Source: Candidatus Thiocaldithrix dubininis
GTDB taxonomy: Bacteria > Pseudomonadota > Gammaproteobacteria > Thiotrichales > Thiotrichaceae
Direction of reading: 5' to 3'
Length of the DNA: 64,000 nt
NCBI GenBank assembly: GCA_029972135.1
Contig: CP124755.1
Location: 868,001 to 932,000 of the forward strand
Below the pieces are notes generated by a model. It was not told the origin of the DNA. It did no database searches and saw only the letters and a program-made list of their open reading frames with translations. Positions 44,701-50,783 of this stretch are shown piece after piece (position 1 is the first letter of the stretch; each line of letters starts with the position of its first letter). Position numbers and translations under genes: made by a program.

Positions 44701-45498
44701 TTGCTTGCCACTGTTTAAGAAGTTGCTAAATGTACCGCCAATAAATACTTGTTGGCTATTACGATCTAGGTAAATGCTAAACACGCGTCCTGTCGTATGC
44801 GATTGGCTTGGCGTGATAGTGCTAGGATTGCTGGCTAAATTAGCCAAACTGTATTGGTAATAACCGAAGTCTCCCCCCACATGCAAGATAGCGCGTTCTT
44901 TGTCGACTGCAATACTATGCACAGTGGACGCTAGGTTTGCATCCCAAGCTAATACTTGATTCGTTGCCAGATTAATAATAGCGAGCCGATTGCGAGCTTG
45001 TCCGCCAATATTGGTGAAGCGTCCGCCCACAATTAAATATTCTGTAGTGGAGTTCGGCAAACGGTAAGAAGCTAAAGCGGTAACATCATTATTAGGCGCG
45101 GATGTTAAGAAAGTGCCTTGTTCTTGAAAGGTACTGCTATTTAGTTTAGCTAGTTTAGGAGAATTAACCGCCGTGCCATTAAATTTGCTAAAGCGCCCAC
45201 CGATAAAAATTGAACCACTATCTGTTTGATGCATCGTGTACGCGCCCTGATCGGTTTGAGAACCATTAGTCGTCGTATAGTGATCTAAGGCGGTAGTACC
45301 ATTTGTGTGTTTGAATGCAAGTACTTGATGCTTAGGTTTACTAGCATAACTTGCGGGTGCATCGCCATAGTCATAGCCAGCTTGCATATATTTAGAGCTA
45401 TCATCAGCATGCACTTGAAAACTGAATAGCAGAAATGTCCACAATGAGAAGATTAAAAATTGAGGACTTAGGCAGATAAGGCGTAATTTGCTGCGCAT
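29734..45498 (-). CDS. Giant modular secreted protein (adhesin-like): GEVED, SdrD-B, beta-helix and L-type lectin modules
   Basis: The 5254-residue protein has a signal peptide at 1-32. Rough order: DYGDAPASY at 41; propeller-like GGRF repeats at 70-450; GEVED domain ending GEVEDYP at about 600; second GEVED at 900-1058; SdrD-B-like domain at 1063-1206; possible thioester domain at 1207-1398; SdrD-B at 1404-1557. Beta-helix arrays with NVISGN and YIGT turns follow at 1567-2283 and 2430-2850. Then come L-type lectin domains (ADGIAFAFHNDPRG) at 2985-3243 and 4035-4283, each followed by SdrD-B and another beta-helix. A cadherin-like part lies at 4890-5000 and two calcium loops at 5164-5250. It is probably a surface adhesin or matrix protein. 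No secretion partner or membrane anchor is visible. Confidence 0.9.
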   Translation of the reverse strand: MRSKLRLICLSPQFLIFSLWTFLLFSFQVHADDSSKYMQAGYDYGDAPASYASKPKHQVLAFKHTNGTTALDHYTTTNGSQTDQGAYTMHQTDSGSIFIGGRFSKFNGTAVNSPKLAKLNSSTFQEQGTFLTSAPNNDVTALASYRLPNSTTEYLIVGGRFTNIGGQARNRLAIINLATNQVLAWDANLASTVHSIAVDKERAILHVGGDFGYYQYSLANLASNPSTITPSQSHTTGRVFSIYLDRNSQQVFIGGTFSNFLNSGKQYFAVLDANTQSVLPNAPSANGVVYSISSRLGNRAYLIGDFTTLGNYNRAGLAAIDLPSLTVNDVWNPGHTWSNKSSDPGQSTADGDGDGLGGTRYGLVAAHILYADNFDVIVARSGMQSYAGSTISMVAQHMELGSIDPETGEYGGWLPHIPTNYTPTITAYHHLLSANGYLYVSASNDLLVRYVMTDPAPKVYLGDSIDMEATHTTSTDASGDASDDDGIIGSIPNLKIGDTSYSVVVKVTNNQNKTAYIRGWVDLNKNSVFDSTEANNANLTIPANTTALFTLTWNSASFFPIATGKEGQTFLRLRVSSVDPTVNEESTNNLIDGEVEDYPVSITPIISPIIYTPPTSAGKCQAKSVEQLDKFQYATATGSGASGMANLTYTPPDGTSRMMMVFISVERDHSPFNVRGDNFEINIPSSQTITNADIPTVTVNGQSMNKMSFAVEMYGTGNNYADAEISRSYYFYTLFDPAIPKTATPITITGLNLPKSAGDEMMVGAVTFGNVLAAQPIDSQIDRTNPFQIDLNVSPVIANLADQAFGTTTADNAVIAFGNGSKTENLTIGTGWTKLAEIPIANNAGGYKNDTNRSYSVNTEDDGHTFYLQAIKNVTTPQTASISSTSNLSGLGLQAFRLVPILCEHGDAPESYGNAYHGASGIRYLGSIKGDQEPSNAQNVDANGDDTSNSADEDGVTIPTLIPNQANNFTVKVNGTNLATPAGKAYLNAWIDLDGNGKFESTEQIAKDVQDTDGDGQTIVPVTATDSTPARTYARFRISASPGALSTGYADYGEVEDYVVNVAKTEIKGRAWHDKNGNGLQDDGNMAYIAGAKVELFDPAINDLIAITTTDAQGNYSFIEQNYSKPVSLPVQNVTKATPIAASKAYQIRITKMWGIEPFSDWQLTDANKGTDDTLDSDALSASNYWVINVTSPLAGQISNHNDFGFKNTIIEGCLDIGSTGISDDTLVNAHSNSYDFNFSGKQLTGFCLERNDASPQLNDSYEINATDRQGLSTASRAKLARLFNALTDPEISFSIASVSNGGREQLRLDDLLGAMVWYYTFYYENISNIDSLLDNNTNLTTDERKVLKNLARKIANRVDGSNGEYQYTEQAVYWLWNKTTTDRQDIIVPAIYAKGASCSGARTLSGTVFEDVNYAGGAGRSATTAGAKGVTGAKVELYNATGAYVSNTTTASDGTYSFSGLSAANYYVRVVNDTIKSTRTGGNGTERGVQTYRSAGTTEVTNQVGGENPSVVDAAANTSNLALNTTSFTFPSGTQAQSVQFVALNSNINNVNFGFNFDTIVNTNDAGQGSLRQFLLNSNLLKNNEIAQNGLSTGVETSIFMIPGTGPFSIKPSSALPTISDSNTAVDGATQPNASCADANRALMIMLDGTNAGNSIAGLKVDVARTSIRGLAIGNFTDAGLSATANANNLVVTCNNLGLAADGSTAAKNGTNGLTVVGAQDLTVGGTDTDTRNVISNNHQNGIYLEKVTRATISNNRIGTSADGLSARSNNQVGAEYAGIRVKGTSNTVRASDITIHSNQLAGNNKTLSTTSTTGGSHAIYVDTTNTLTVTGNLIGLTPDGLGALNNIGNGVYTSNTTTVTIGGITADKRNIIAGNADAIKTGFGTQNLTILGNYIGTDITGLKAIANESNGIFLSDTANAKIGDGTAAGRNIIANNKLNGIRNSKTPNTEIKGNYIGTDKNGASAFGNSEHGIYVQNSAGVVIGGSNSADGNVIANGKRIGILAVDAASNVLIENNIIGLAADGTTIAANTQSGIETKDTNGITIRNNTLSGNGASGIHLVSSPSSSIINNRIGTDTSGNLDKGNKGTGIDVQTASTNLTINGNVISGNDSHGIQFTDGDASGTLVYDNRIGTTQNGSTALANNGAGILVNKTPNLTIGSTSSAGNTISGNGQSGINLFNDQTNLLSKNITIVGNNIGISKDATTAIANTAHGVLIQHVSDVKIGDGTVSGSNRIAYNNQAGLQITGTTNNVTVNRNAIYANNQLGIDLNMDVISLNDANDVDTGPNAILNAPIISSMILNGANMTLTGCAPAGSVVEVYEADVSTGGAATAGANRFSKSKDYGEGQSFLTSFTEGSSADTDSGNCALPVDADGNNQTGMQAFTITTTKPATIADKDLITATATVTNVGTSEFGTVTSVGPITCSLVVKTTSDIDSTANNAGSLRDAIECANAQTGADTITFNMPTTEPGYDATKGIWKLQLSSALPAITDSKTTIDASTQTGAACGNLLAASHGRSLKVQLDGTGLSSTKAGLTIQASDFTLKGLSITNFANNAVDTTSTANNAKFLCNHIGVAPDGLTAGNNGIGLNLFGNNSLVGGVNDGDSNIIAGNTSNAGIVFNGIATKAGLVQGNYIGIGLDGSTAVGNGIGIANLESSELTIGGATAATRNIISGNTSGISITGPKLDSNVIKGNYIGTDKTGLVAVGNAVGITLDAYATDVSIGSTAIGEGNVISGNSIAGISTGADHTLSSSFNTITGNIIGLGADKTTAVPNADGIILYKSDSISITKNTIARNSKNGIHLAEKVGNSTISQNSIYANAELGIDLRNSDGTNVTQAGITLNDANDADTGANQLLNFPVISGLTYSGSNITVTGCAPAGATVELFEADVSPGGTASAGSNRFGKVADYGEGQTYLTSFNEGSAADTSTASCSYVDIDTNSPTGMQAFSITLAKPASLNAGDAITATATLANKGTSEFSPAFGMQTFDSCDATLNSHFVLSGKMVPDPNKLSQKVDYPAKFDATTSELILTPDQFFISGAAWSDAQISLLNPFSLRFRVWLGSNNTVGPVTFHDLVTGLWNIPGTGDTGADGIAFAFHNDPRGANVSGINGAALGVGGISPAIGIEFDTFENNYGNFNDIPEDHTVIYDPTSYNDVSGGGAASLISPVINLGELEDSKWHNVELNWNPSTKQLTYIVDSTVLSSITRDLINTDFKGNPYVYYGFAGGTGASKNLQKVCITNSPPFVSLKAIRGKVFEDINYGGGAGRALTGNNSAKGLKDARVELYNASGALVANTLTTADGSYSFNPTSNGDYYVRIVNDTLKSTRTGSNGTERAVQTYRTDGTTAVTNEVGGRKPSATDAGANSSNLTLNTTNFTFSNNSQVQSVQLVKYNNADINGVDFGFNFDTIVNTNDSGQGSLRQFIINSNLLKDNASLAQVGLRAGQENSILMLPTTDPNYNATGNYWSIKPSSILPKITDTLVLDARTQPGYSSKPIVELNGTNAGKDNAGLILSAGSNGSIIQGLIINNFNFSGIYVENINGLTVLSNYIGTTPDGTTAASNHFHGIHIDGASNVKVGDASIAGRNVISGNIDHGISTANNASNITILGNYIGINAAGTDKLPNWGSGVNIDAASNIQIGDGTANGRNVIAGNLRSAIFAEPITGAIDTLKIDMNYLGTNAAGTAALGNGGTLSGVTTISRTGDGVSISGLVKNIEIRHNLLSGNTEGESPNGIEFWNATVNAPVIADNIFGLNAAGMAALPNAWHGLSFKSNNATASVTNAQISNNLFAGNSRHGMYANELLKSATLTNNRFGLSASGLDAIPNGEYGILLEGASNVKIGNGTSAGANTIANNAKHGLAISSGINNTINQNSFYSNGRLGIDLGNDTVSLNDANDADTGANQLLNFPIISKSTISGSNVTLEGCAPANATVEVYLSDTTKGGVATVGANRMGKLRDYGEGHIFLTSFVEGSASDSKAGTCTLSKDGDGNDFTGLNAFSVTLSKPSSLMTDSTLTATATLTNVGTSEFSPTYTMQVFEACDTSMSNHFVLSGRTMDTTQPTWVEVNTPAKFNANNEIELTQAIEYSNGSAWSNKPIDLKKPFSLRYRVYLGDRTGTWPWGSDNGADGIAFAFHNDPRGPYVSGMFGGALGVGGITPAIAAEFDTFDNVANNEPDFNDIPNDHTMIYNPSNYQLQKGGGASSMYSSVIDLGNIEDAQWHNVEFVWNPTDQTFTYLFDGVTHMSLKQDIINTIFSGNSYVYYGFSAGTGMSFNLQKVCITHSPPFVANSSVTGTIFEDTNYGGGDGRAFGTAGTVGVNNATIELYDKDGKLVAISQSYKDGTKDGTYKLPPIPAGDYYVRVVSSSVKSTRAGATTDLVPVLTYRTDGITAVTNQVGGNKPHLIDALANTSGEILNPTTFLFNTGSLNGKPAQVLQPIKIAENQTLNNVSFGFNFNTVVNTNDKDAGSLRQVLINTQTLGGEASLAQASAADGTARPAGKDNIVFMLPTTDPNYKATDKYWQIVLNTSLPKLSDNIVLDASLQTGYSTNTRPVVELNGSGIVGVQANGLTLEGKTTGSVIKGLAINSFTGNGILINQSQNNIVQKNIIGSDPTNTKTSVGNGGSGISVTDQIGTNLVGGSNTNEGNTIVNNAGDGVTVTGSGGTNRVSILGNNIANNTGLGIDLGNEIANGGVTANDLNDSDTGANDLLNYPVSTEKAFATNGTRIVAYNVDIDVPAGDYRMEVFSSTSKDASGYGEGQTYVGYKNISHTGAGKVRFQGTINANQTVASNAIITATLTQIVGTGFGATSEFSGNNSSISAQVCEEVVADLNQAITNYTIDESFVPVVVMLGTNPTTKKPMMYIINRLPQGRPFVVYASPDTATLSCTDIVFQGEVVTKALALDGYTSFIENSTKPVIVLRNSDDNIELTFSIAGGTDAAAFSVDAATGSLQFKQAPDFEAPHDSNKDNVYAVEVEAKQGTEVIRSHKLNISISDSPDDNSISLSSKAFLQGAYDSRLGLMNNALLMANLLPDTQPYAAAPFHYAGKESLSANVKTLTGGDALVDWVLLELRSANDSSKVLASKAVILQRDGDMIDANTGATQLAFKGIGSGDYYISLRHRNHLGIMTAKPISLNASNKLVDFSLMPTTVKGEHTRYVYNNVAMLWAGDINGSNTIESSGADNDVNYILASILTDPANADASSNYILRGYQATDLNLDGITLFTGPNNDLNLLSGNIMMHPANSEFAANYIIRGSLP

Positions 45499-45676
45499 TG
45501 TTCTGATCCGCTTTGTTATAATTTTAATTTATAAAAATAATTAATTTAATATTAACAGCTTCTTACCGTTTAGCAAGTTGCAATACAAGGTATTAAGAAA
45601 TATTACCCATTATCAAGGATAAAACCTAAATCTGTGCTGTATAACGAAGCTTGGTCGATTAAAGAGAGGGGCAAAG

Positions 45677-45711
45677 GGCTAAGGTTCATAAGGGCAAGCC
45701 AGACCTTAGCC
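45677..45711. terminator. Possible terminator after the acyltransferase/ligase gene
   Basis: GGCTAAGGT at 45677-45685 pairs with ACCTTAGCC at 45703-45711 with a 17-base loop. It lies ten bases beyond the stop of the minus-strand gene at 45721. The T-run on the minus strand is weak (CTTTGCCCCTCTCTTT), so this may be only a stabilising 3' hairpin. The rest of 45499-45720 is AT-rich and should hold the promoter of the giant gene, but no clear consensus was seen. Confidence 0.4.
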
Positions 45712-45720
45712 ACATTGGGT

Positions 45721-48687
45721 TTATAAGCTTAAGGCAACTTTACGGGCATTACCGTAATCGGTTTTACCACTCCCTAGTTTAGGAATGGTGCTCATACTCC
45801 GAATAGTAGCGGGAATCATAAGCGGGTTCATGCCTCCCTCCAACAATTGCTTTTTAACCTGAGCTTCGTCATATGTGCCAGCAACCAATAAGACGACTTT
45901 TTCACCTTTCTTATCATCCGGTATATTGACCGCTACTAATTCCAATTCTGGCTCATTTAAAATCTGCCGAATCTGGGTTTCAACTGCCGCCAAACTCACC
46001 ATCTCGCCGCCTAATTTGGCAAAGCGTGAGTAGCGATCCACAATACTTAAGAAGCCATCTTCGTCTAAATGTCCTTTGTCACCGGTTTTATACCAACGTT
46101 GTCCGTCTAATTCGACGATGGTTTCAGCGGTTTTGTCTGGATTATGCAAATAACCTTGCATGACTTGCGGGCCACTTATCAAAATTAAACCATCTGTACC
46201 GACGGGTAAGGTTGCTAAGCTATCTGGGTCAACAATGCGGAAACTTGTACCGGGTAATGGTAAACCAACCGTGCCTTCACGATTCGCAACTTGCACGCGC
46301 CAATAACGGGTATCCAATTGGTCTGGAATATTAACACTGGCAACCGGCGAGGTTTCGGTTGCGCCATAACCCTCCAATAACTTTTTACCAAAACGGTCTA
46401 GGAATAAGCGTCTGACTTCGGGGGCGAGTTTTTCCGCACCCGCCACAATATAACGCAGGGATTGGAACATCATCGGATGCACCCGTGAATTCTTGGCGTA
46501 TAAACGGAGGAAGGTACTTGTGCCGAATAATAAGGTTGCTTCATAGCGTGCTACCCCTTTGCCAATATTAACCGCATCGGTAGGGTCTGGATGGCACACA
46601 ATCGGAATCCCTTCGGATAAAGGCATTAAGGTTGAGGCTAGTAAGCCAAAGGCGTGGAAGGTAGGCAGCGTACACATAATCACATCGTTATCTAACGTAT
46701 TCAAAGCATCCGCGACTTGTCTAGCATTGGAGGCTAAGTTGCGATGTGAGAGTTCGACGCCCTTGGGTGCGCCCTCGCTGCCACTGGAAAATAAAATAGC
46801 AGCCGTTGAATTGATATTAATGCTGCCGAAATACAGCCATTGCAATAACCAAGCAGGCAATAGCATTGACATAACGAGCGTAAGCAATAATTGATATTTA
46901 GGAATGGTTTCTTTTAAATCTTCTAAGTAAGTGAGTGGAATATCAGGGTAAATTTCCTGAATGTTGATACTGCGCTCTTTTAGCTTGGCTAAAAAACGCT
47001 TCGAGGTATAAATTCGCTTTAAATTGGCTTGTTGCGCCGCACTTTGTAGGGCTTCGCTACTGGCAGTGTAATTTAAGTTAACAATGGTTTTACCTAAACT
47101 TAGCACTGCCATATTGGCGATTGCGCCGCCTGCACTAGTGGGCAGTAACAAACCAATATTCTGTTCTGGGCTAAGGCGTTTAATCAGCACACCAAACCGT
47201 AAGACGGCGGTCATGAAACGGTGATGACTCATTGGTTCGCCAATGACATCGGCGGCGGTCATACGGAAACTCATGCGTTTTGCCGATTTCAACCAACTGA
47301 CCGGAATGGGATCGAGCATAAAAGAATAGGCTTCCCACGACGCGACGGAGAGATCAAACACTTTTTGCTTTAAGTCGGGGGCGGTAGTGGTCGGCGGCAA
47401 AGCTTTACCAAACGACACCACAATATTACGTTTAAAGCCCGATTGACGATTTTCCCTTAAGAAACCACTGGAACGTGAGAAGCGGCTGCCCCATAAACCG
47501 TGCAAATAAAACGGCACGATAACGGCAGAGGTATCCCGCACTGCGCGTTCATAACCTCTTTTGAAATCAGACATTTGCCCCGTGCGGCTAATTGAACCTT
47601 CGGGAAATAAGCAAACGACCTCGCCTTTGTTTAAATACTCGGTAACTTTTTCTAGGGAATCTGCGCTTGCGCCACTGCTAATCGGAATCACGCCAAACCA
47701 ATCTAATACGCGTTTGGTATACCAGCGTTCGTAATAACCTTTCTCGATTACAAAATGCAATTGGCGAGGGGAAGCCATTTGCACCAATGCCCAGTCAATA
47801 AAACTAATATGATTACCGAGTAATAATACACCGCCGCGTGCAGGTAAGTTTTCAAAGCCTATAACATGCAAGCGATAACGGGCACGAAAGAGACGGCTAA
47901 CCACAAAGCGTAATAAGGATTGTGGTAAATGCCAGATGGTATAAATTGCCCCGGCAATCGCTGCGACTTTTAGCAAGGTAATTAAAGCGGTTTGCCCTAG
48001 ACCCGACGCGGCTAATAGCACTAACAAGCTGATAAATAACAGCATAATGCTGGATTGAATCAGCCTATCAATCGGTAACGCATGTTCGATTTGCTCAGGC
48101 GTGGTGTGGTAACGCATTAACGCGTGTAAGGGTACAACGAATAAACCCGCCGCAATTCCTAGACCAATTAATAAGATGATTTGTAAAGGGGCAGAGGAAA
48201 CCCAACTAAGCAATAAAATTCCCGACATAACCCCAATCGCGCCAATAGGAATGAGCCCAGTTTCAATATGATAGCTAGACATCCGCTGAGCAACGCTCAT
48301 ACCAATGGCTAAGCCGAGTAACACAAAACAGAGCATGAGAAAAATGGCTAACGGTTGTTGAATGCCCGTTAATGTTTCGCTAAGGCTGGGATACAGCATT
48401 AAAAGACTCAGCAATAAGCCCCATAATACGCCTTTACCTGCAATGGTCAGGACTAAATCAGGGTGGGAATAAATCGCCTGCCATGCGGCTTTTTGATTAA
48501 CGTGTTTGCGGTAATACAACAGGTGAAATAAGCCAAAAGGTAATACGACCGCTAATAATGCCAACCCTGCTGAGACTATCGGGGGCGTGGCTGGTAACCA
48601 CTGATTGATTGACCATTGTATGATGGGTACGAGCACTAACGCGGCGACAAATACCCCAAAACCGTAAATGCGGGTTAACATTTGCAT
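45721..48687 (-). CDS. aas: Fused transporter part, PlsC-like acyltransferase and acyl-ACP synthetase (Aas-like)
   Basis: This 988-residue inner-membrane protein probably re-acylates lysophospholipids. About eight transmembrane segments fill residues 1-270 and resemble the second half of the LplT lysophospholipid transporter (GLFVVPLHALMRYHTTPEQ). The acyltransferase domain has the HX4D box in LLGNHISFIDWALV near residue 290 and VVCLFPEGSISRTG. The AMP-forming ligase domain has AAILFSSGSEGAPKGVELSH, LEGYGATETSP, YKTGDKGHLDEDGFL and the catalytic lysine in LGSGKTDYGN. Normal LplT-Aas fusions exceed 1100 residues, so the first transporter helices are missing. It starts 26 bases after the upstream lipoprotein gene. 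Confidence 0.85.
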   Translation of the reverse strand: MQMLTRIYGFGVFVAALVLVPIIQWSINQWLPATPPIVSAGLALLAVVLPFGLFHLLYYRKHVNQKAAWQAIYSHPDLVLTIAGKGVLWGLLLSLLMLYPSLSETLTGIQQPLAIFLMLCFVLLGLAIGMSVAQRMSSYHIETGLIPIGAIGVMSGILLLSWVSSAPLQIILLIGLGIAAGLFVVPLHALMRYHTTPEQIEHALPIDRLIQSSIMLLFISLLVLLAASGLGQTALITLLKVAAIAGAIYTIWHLPQSLLRFVVSRLFRARYRLHVIGFENLPARGGVLLLGNHISFIDWALVQMASPRQLHFVIEKGYYERWYTKRVLDWFGVIPISSGASADSLEKVTEYLNKGEVVCLFPEGSISRTGQMSDFKRGYERAVRDTSAVIVPFYLHGLWGSRFSRSSGFLRENRQSGFKRNIVVSFGKALPPTTTAPDLKQKVFDLSVASWEAYSFMLDPIPVSWLKSAKRMSFRMTAADVIGEPMSHHRFMTAVLRFGVLIKRLSPEQNIGLLLPTSAGGAIANMAVLSLGKTIVNLNYTASSEALQSAAQQANLKRIYTSKRFLAKLKERSINIQEIYPDIPLTYLEDLKETIPKYQLLLTLVMSMLLPAWLLQWLYFGSININSTAAILFSSGSEGAPKGVELSHRNLASNARQVADALNTLDNDVIMCTLPTFHAFGLLASTLMPLSEGIPIVCHPDPTDAVNIGKGVARYEATLLFGTSTFLRLYAKNSRVHPMMFQSLRYIVAGAEKLAPEVRRLFLDRFGKKLLEGYGATETSPVASVNIPDQLDTRYWRVQVANREGTVGLPLPGTSFRIVDPDSLATLPVGTDGLILISGPQVMQGYLHNPDKTAETIVELDGQRWYKTGDKGHLDEDGFLSIVDRYSRFAKLGGEMVSLAAVETQIRQILNEPELELVAVNIPDDKKGEKVVLLVAGTYDEAQVKKQLLEGGMNPLMIPATIRSMSTIPKLGSGKTDYGNARKVALSL

Positions 48688-48713
48688 TTTGTTTAATTCC
48701 TAAACTTTTCTTA

Positions 48714-49349
48714 TTAATTAGGGAATGATGCCGATGGATGTCCGTAATCATAAAGTGCTGCCATAACAATTAGGCTCATGGGAATGTAGCCAACCGTGAT
48801 CATGACGGCATCAGCCGTTACCGTTAAAGGCGTTAATGCAACTTTCATGGCGGTTTCAGGTAGACCATCCGGTTCTTGCATCTTGATTGTGAAGGGTTTA
48901 TTAAATAATACTGCTTGTGGGAGCTTCACATTGCCTGCTGCATAGCGTGTACCTTTTAAGCTATCGCTGTACTGCCAATTGACACCATCTAAATAAAATT
49001 GGTGCTGCTTTAAAAAGTTGCGGTCAGCCGCATTCAGATTTTTGTCTGCAACGCGAAACTGAAAGCGGCTGGTAATTTTTTGATTGGCAGATACCTCAAT
49101 GGTATCAAATTTCGGTTGAATCAAACCGCGCTTTTGCCATTTTAGAATCGAGCGTAATGGCTCATTTAAACTAAACATAAAGTGGTATTGGCTACCTGCG
49201 ACCACTAATAAGCTGCCATCTTGCGCTAGCAAAAAGCTCTTAAGTTGATCCGTTGAGGTCGATTTGTAGTCATGTAATGCTTGTGTTGCACAAGAAAATT
49301 GGCTGATACATAAGAATATAATAAATAATCGTTGCCAAAAACGCTGCAT
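48714..49349 (-). CDS. Predicted lipoprotein of unknown function
   Basis: This 211-residue protein has a signal peptide and a lipobox-like site (IFLCISQFSCATQ, with lipidated cysteine near residue 20). The body is rich in beta-strand-like sequence (LLVVAGSQYHFMFSLNEPLR). Near the end is a hydrophobic segment (VMITVGYIPMSLIVMAALY) that could be a membrane helix. I do not recognise the family. It is co-directional with the acyltransferase/ligase gene and only 26 bases upstream of it, suggesting a shared transcript and possibly a link to envelope lipid handling. Confidence 0.65.
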   Translation of the reverse strand: MQRFWQRLFIIFLCISQFSCATQALHDYKSTSTDQLKSFLLAQDGSLLVVAGSQYHFMFSLNEPLRSILKWQKRGLIQPKFDTIEVSANQKITSRFQFRVADKNLNAADRNFLKQHQFYLDGVNWQYSDSLKGTRYAAGNVKLPQAVLFNKPFTIKMQEPDGLPETAMKVALTPLTVTADAVMITVGYIPMSLIVMAALYDYGHPSASFPN

Positions 49350-49529
49350 GACCTGCCTCTCTTACTATGTTGTTATGAATGCCGCGTATTGTGCCACGAA
49401 ATCTAAAAAATTCGCTGTAGAATCTGAAAAGTATTAAATAACAAGACTTTTAGTACAACTGCCTAAGGCTTAAGTTTTTCCTTCATAGATAAAAAGCCGT
49501 TACAATACGTTCCTCTTTTGCTGATAGCT

Positions 49530-50396
49530 ATGAGTGTTATGTCCGCACAACCCCAACGTTTATATACCGAAGCTTGGTCAGATTACGCCTTATTGGATGC
49601 AGGCAATGGGCAAAAATTAGAGCGTTGGGGAGACATTATTACGATTCGTCCAGAAATTAATGCCTACTTCAAACCGGCTTGGGCTATGCAAGAATGGTTA
49701 ACGCAAGCGCATTGGCGTTTTGTTGAAACCGGTAAAAATAGCGGTGAATGGCAAGCATTAAAGGCAGATGTACCCCAGCAATGGCAGATTCATTATCAAA
49801 ACTTAAGCTTCCAACTGGAACTAACGCAATTTAAACACCTTGGTTTATTTCCTGAACAACGCAGTAATTGGGATTTTTTGCAGCAACAGCTTAAACCAGA
49901 TGCACGTTTTTTGAATTTGTTTGCATATACCGGTGCAGCCTCTTGTATAGCAAGGCAATCTGGGGCTGAAACTCTGCATGTGGATTCAGTAAAAGCTTTG
50001 ATTACATGGGCTAATACGAATCAACAACTCAATGGTTTAACCGATATTAAATGGGTACATGAAGATGCGCTTAAATTTGTAGAACGCGAGCTTAAACGCC
50101 AGAGGCAATACGATGCGATTTTAATGGATCCACCTGCTTGGGGTTTAGGCGCAAAAGGTGAAAAGTGGAAGTTAGAACAAAAATTAGAACGATTAATAGC
50201 AAACGTACAATTATTACTAAAACCACAAGCGGTTTTAATCGTTAACACTTATTCCCCAAGCGTACAATTAACCGATTTAAAGCAGTTGGCGCGCACCTAC
50301 TTCGGTGATAAACAAACTGAAGTAGGTGAGTTATGGATGAAGTCTACGACTAATAAAGACTTATATTACGGTAATGTTTTAAGAGTATGGTCTTAA
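49530..50396 (+). CDS. Class I SAM-dependent methyltransferase, RlmI-like
   Basis: This protein of about 288 residues resembles the catalytic half of RlmI/YccW-type 23S rRNA cytosine methyltransferases without the PUA domain. It has HLGLFPEQRSNWDFLQQQL, the SAM-binding FLNLFAYTGAASCIARQSGA, VHEDALKFVERELKR, and the catalytic block DAILMDPPAWGLGAKGEKW. The start could be TTG 49518, ATG 49530 or ATG 49539. No SD decides it, and I chose the first ATG. A TACAAT box at 49501 is a possible -10 element. Its stop overlaps that of the convergent small gene in TTAA. Confidence 0.82.
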   Translation: MSVMSAQPQRLYTEAWSDYALLDAGNGQKLERWGDIITIRPEINAYFKPAWAMQEWLTQAHWRFVETGKNSGEWQALKADVPQQWQIHYQNLSFQLELTQFKHLGLFPEQRSNWDFLQQQLKPDARFLNLFAYTGAASCIARQSGAETLHVDSVKALITWANTNQQLNGLTDIKWVHEDALKFVERELKRQRQYDAILMDPPAWGLGAKGEKWKLEQKLERLIANVQLLLKPQAVLIVNTYSPSVQLTDLKQLARTYFGDKQTEVGELWMKSTTNKDLYYGNVLRVWS

Positions 50397-50578
50397 TCTT
50401 CTTCAAATACATCTTTTAAACGCCGTTGTAGGGCTTTGCGTTCTAAATAGTCTTCGACATTTCGCCGAATAATATGCGGTTTGACCTTTTTATTATCGGG
50501 TGTCAAATGCGTGGTGTGGGTGTCAATCACGAATAATTCGTCTTCACGCTCAGTATCAAATTCATTAGGAGTACGCAT
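50393..50578 (-). CDS. Small PA3496-family protein
   Basis: This 61-residue acidic/basic protein has an N-terminal acidic half and the ending RRNVEDYLERKALQRRLKDV. That ending strongly resembles the conserved C-terminus of small proteobacterial proteins annotated as the PA3496 family (putative envelope integrity protein). Its ATG is preceded by a good SD on the minus strand (GGAGAAAAATT). Function is unknown. Its stop codon overlaps that of the methyltransferase at 50393-50396. Confidence 0.7.
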   Translation of the reverse strand: MRTPNEFDTEREDELFVIDTHTTHLTPDNKKVKPHIIRRNVEDYLERKALQRRLKDVFEED

Positions 50579-50751
50579 AATTTTTCTCCTGTTATCGCTC
50601 TTTCATTAAGGTAATTAAGAACATTTTCACTAGGATTATTTTGTTGTTGTTACGTGAGGTAACCTAAATAATTTCGGGACAGTATAAAAACTATAGCTGA
50701 ACTGATACTGATTTAAATTTAATGTCGTTAGAAAAATTCTAAATGTGGAAG

Positions 50752-50772
50752 TCCTGCCGATAAACGGCAGGA
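50752..50772. terminator. Hairpin after dsbD
   Basis: TCCTGCCG at 50752-50759 pairs perfectly with CGGCAGGA at 50765-50772 around a five-base loop. It lies 12 bases beyond the dsbD stop. On the minus strand only a delayed T-rich stretch follows, so this is a moderate terminator candidate. Confidence 0.5.
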
Positions 50773-50783
50773 TTATGCAAAAT

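Noticed and set aside
48497-48769. 90-codon minus-strand frame overlapping the lipoprotein and acyltransferase genes
   Set aside because: It overlaps two better-supported genes in a third frame and has no recognisable features.
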